A DNA stretch of 64,000 nucleotides. Source: Streptomyces sp. TLI_171. Lineage in GTDB: Bacteria > Actinomycetota > Actinomycetes > Streptomycetales > Streptomycetaceae. Position numbers and translations under genes: made by a program. The notes under the pieces are model-generated. The model was not told where the DNA came from. It searched no databases and saw only the letters and a list, made by a program, of their open reading frames with translations. Position 1 is the first letter of the stretch; every line of letters begins with the position of its first letter. This document shows, one piece after another, positions 62,874 to 64,000 of this stretch. The stretch is taken from the NCBI RefSeq assembly GCF_003610255.1, contig NZ_RAPS01000001.1, positions 5,669,001 to 5,733,000 of the forward strand, given 5' to 3'.

Positions 62874-64000
62874 TCAGCCCACCGGGACGCCGGGGTTGGT
62901 GAGGGCCGTGCCGCCGGTGACGGTGTTGTCGGCGGTGACGGTGACCGGGCAGGCCGCGGCGTCGTAGTTGGTGACGTCGATGGCGTACTTGGCGGCGTTG
63001 GCGCCGTTCGCGCCGGTCAGGTCGGAGCGGTTGCCCCGGAAGACGGTGCCGCAGCCCCAGCCGGCGACCTGGGTGTGGGTCTGGTAGCCGTCGTTCATGG
63101 TGCGGACGCCGGTGTTGTTCTCGATGACGTAGCCGTTGCCCTTCACGTCGACCCAGGAGTCATCGTAGTTGACGTTGGTCAGGCCGTTGCCGTCGAACCG
63201 GTTGCCGGAGACCAGGCCGCCGGTGGTGCCCTCCTTGAGGTCGATGTTCTCGCCGCCGATGTTCGGGCCGATCACGTTGTTCAGGATCTGCACGTAGTCG
63301 CTCCTGTCGGTGAGCGTGTTGGCGGTGCCGACGTACACGCCCTCGCCCTTGCCGTCGTGCGCGGTGCCGGTGTCGTGCACGGTGGAGTTGCGCAGGACGC
63401 CGTGGCTGGAGGAGTTGCGGAAGTGCACGCCCTCCATGGTGGTGTGGTGCACCGTCACCCCGTCGAGCACCACGTAGTCGGAGGCGTCGACCATGATGCC
63501 CTTCTGCGCGTTGGTGACGGTGATGCCCTGCACGGTCCAGTACGGGGCGTTGGCCAGCGAGAGGCCGTAGCCGCCGCCGGTGGAGGTGGTGAGGACGGCG
63601 TTGGCGGAGCCGGTCAGGGTGATCCGGGCGGCGGCGGTGCCGGCCGTGGTGATCTTGAAGTTGCCGGTGTAGGTGCCGTCGGCGAGCTGGATGGTCCGGC
63701 CCGGGACGGCGGCGCTCAGGGCGGTCTGCAGCTCCTTGGCGGTGGTGACCGTGACGGTGTTGCCGGAGCTCGGGCTGGAGCTGGGGGAGCCGGACGGCGA
63801 GGGCGACGAGGACGGGGAGGGCGACGCCGACGGGGAGGGTGACGCCGACGGGGACGGGGAGGCCGACGGGGACGGCGAGGAGGACGGGGACGGGGAGGCG
63901 CCGATCGCGGTGAGCGAGACGTCGTCGGCCTGGTACGGGGTGCCGTACCAGCCACTGAGGGTGACGGTCGCCTGGGTGGTGGTCGGGCCGGTGGTGAAGG
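62874..64000 (-). CDS. Secreted right-handed beta-helix (pectate-lyase-like) protein, partial
   Basis: About 375 C-terminal codons; the start lies beyond 64000. From the edge inward: the end of a beta-sandwich carbohydrate-binding module (TVTLSGWYGTPYQADDVSL), a Ser/Pro/Ala linker of about 45 residues (coordinates roughly 63780-63900), then a parallel beta-helix with repeated N-x-I/V-x-G-N rungs (VQILNNVIGPNIGGENIDLKEG pattern shortened) and a disulfide-like pair of cysteines. Such enzymes cleave pectin or other uronic polymers. The 3' end is ordinary; no terminator stands out. Confidence 0.82.
   Translation of the reverse strand, partial: FTTGPTTTQATVTLSGWYGTPYQADDVSLTAIGASPSPSSSPSPSASPSPSASPSPSASPSPSSSPSPSGSPSSSPSSGNTVTVTTAKELQTALSAAVPGRTIQLADGTYTGNFKITTAGTAAARITLTGSANAVLTTSTGGGYGLSLANAPYWTVQGITVTNAQKGIMVDASDYVVLDGVTVHHTTMEGVHFRNSSSHGVLRNSTVHDTGTAHDGKGEGVYVGTANTLTDRSDYVQILNNVIGPNIGGENIDLKEGTTGGLVSGNRFDGNGLTNVNYDDSWVDVKGNGYVIENNTGVRTMNDGYQTHTQVAGWGCGTVFRGNRSDLTGANGANAAKYAIDVTNYDAAACPVTVTADNTVTGGTALTNPGVPVG

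Overview
The window is high-GC actinobacterial chromosome. Genes show near-total G/C at third codon positions, GTG and TTG starts are common, and several starts lie 6 to 8 bases after a TANNNT -10 box with no ribosome binding site (leaderless). The ethylmalonyl-CoA gene set next to psd/pssA, the CebR-type boxes and the CBM2-bearing cellulases point to Streptomycetaceae (Streptomyces or Kitasatospora); I cannot fix the species. I saw no rRNA, tRNA, CRISPR array, insertion sequence or prophage.

Layout. 1-6090: a reverse-strand cobalamin operon (cobD, cobQ, a ChlI/ChlD-type chelatase, cobO, cobB) behind a cobalamin riboswitch. 6185-8440: a secreted rhamnogalacturonan lyase (PL11) with CBM2. 8663-12446: a double-HTH regulator with a coding-like tail after its stop, an alpha/beta hydrolase and an unknown 499-residue protein. 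12558-14103: pssA and psd. 14548-24032: the ethylmalonyl-CoA block (acyl-CoA dehydrogenase, MaoC hydratase, CoA-ester lyase, B12-dependent mutase, ccr), a TetR regulator and a double-module 3-hydroxyacyl-CoA dehydrogenase. The mutase needs the cofactor made by the cob operon.

24433-35252: small regulatory and housekeeping units: Uma2 protein, TetR/MFS efflux pair with two matching operators, a glutamine-synthetase-like enzyme, a zinc-ribbon protein, GNAT, NUDIX, a DUF4406-like protein, a DeoR regulator, an F420-type reductase, and a MarR regulator divergent from two membrane proteins. 35311-41724: cellulose degradation: divergent GH5 and GH48 cellulases, each with a recognisable promoter and a CebR-like box, plus a secreted subtilisin. 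41737-43238: an orphan HipA-like kinase and a SRPBCC protein.

43353-54220: a compact exopolysaccharide locus (two GT4 glycosyltransferases, polyprenyl-phosphate sugar transferase, O-antigen-ligase-type polymerase, MurJ-type flippase, deacetylase, chain-length protein without a kinase, FemAB/GNAT-like protein) closed by a convergent secreted GH26-like hydrolase. It is the best candidate here for a poorly described system. 54325-58582: zinc metallopeptidase, secreted beta-propeller-like protein, an ABC-F ATPase preceded by a leaderless 8-codon upstream ORF, and a small HTH protein. 58823-62048: enoyl-CoA hydratase and a five-gene Asp23/Gls24-AmaP envelope operon. 62076-64000: an SDR protein without the usual catalytic tyrosine and a truncated secreted beta-helix (pectate-lyase-like) enzyme.
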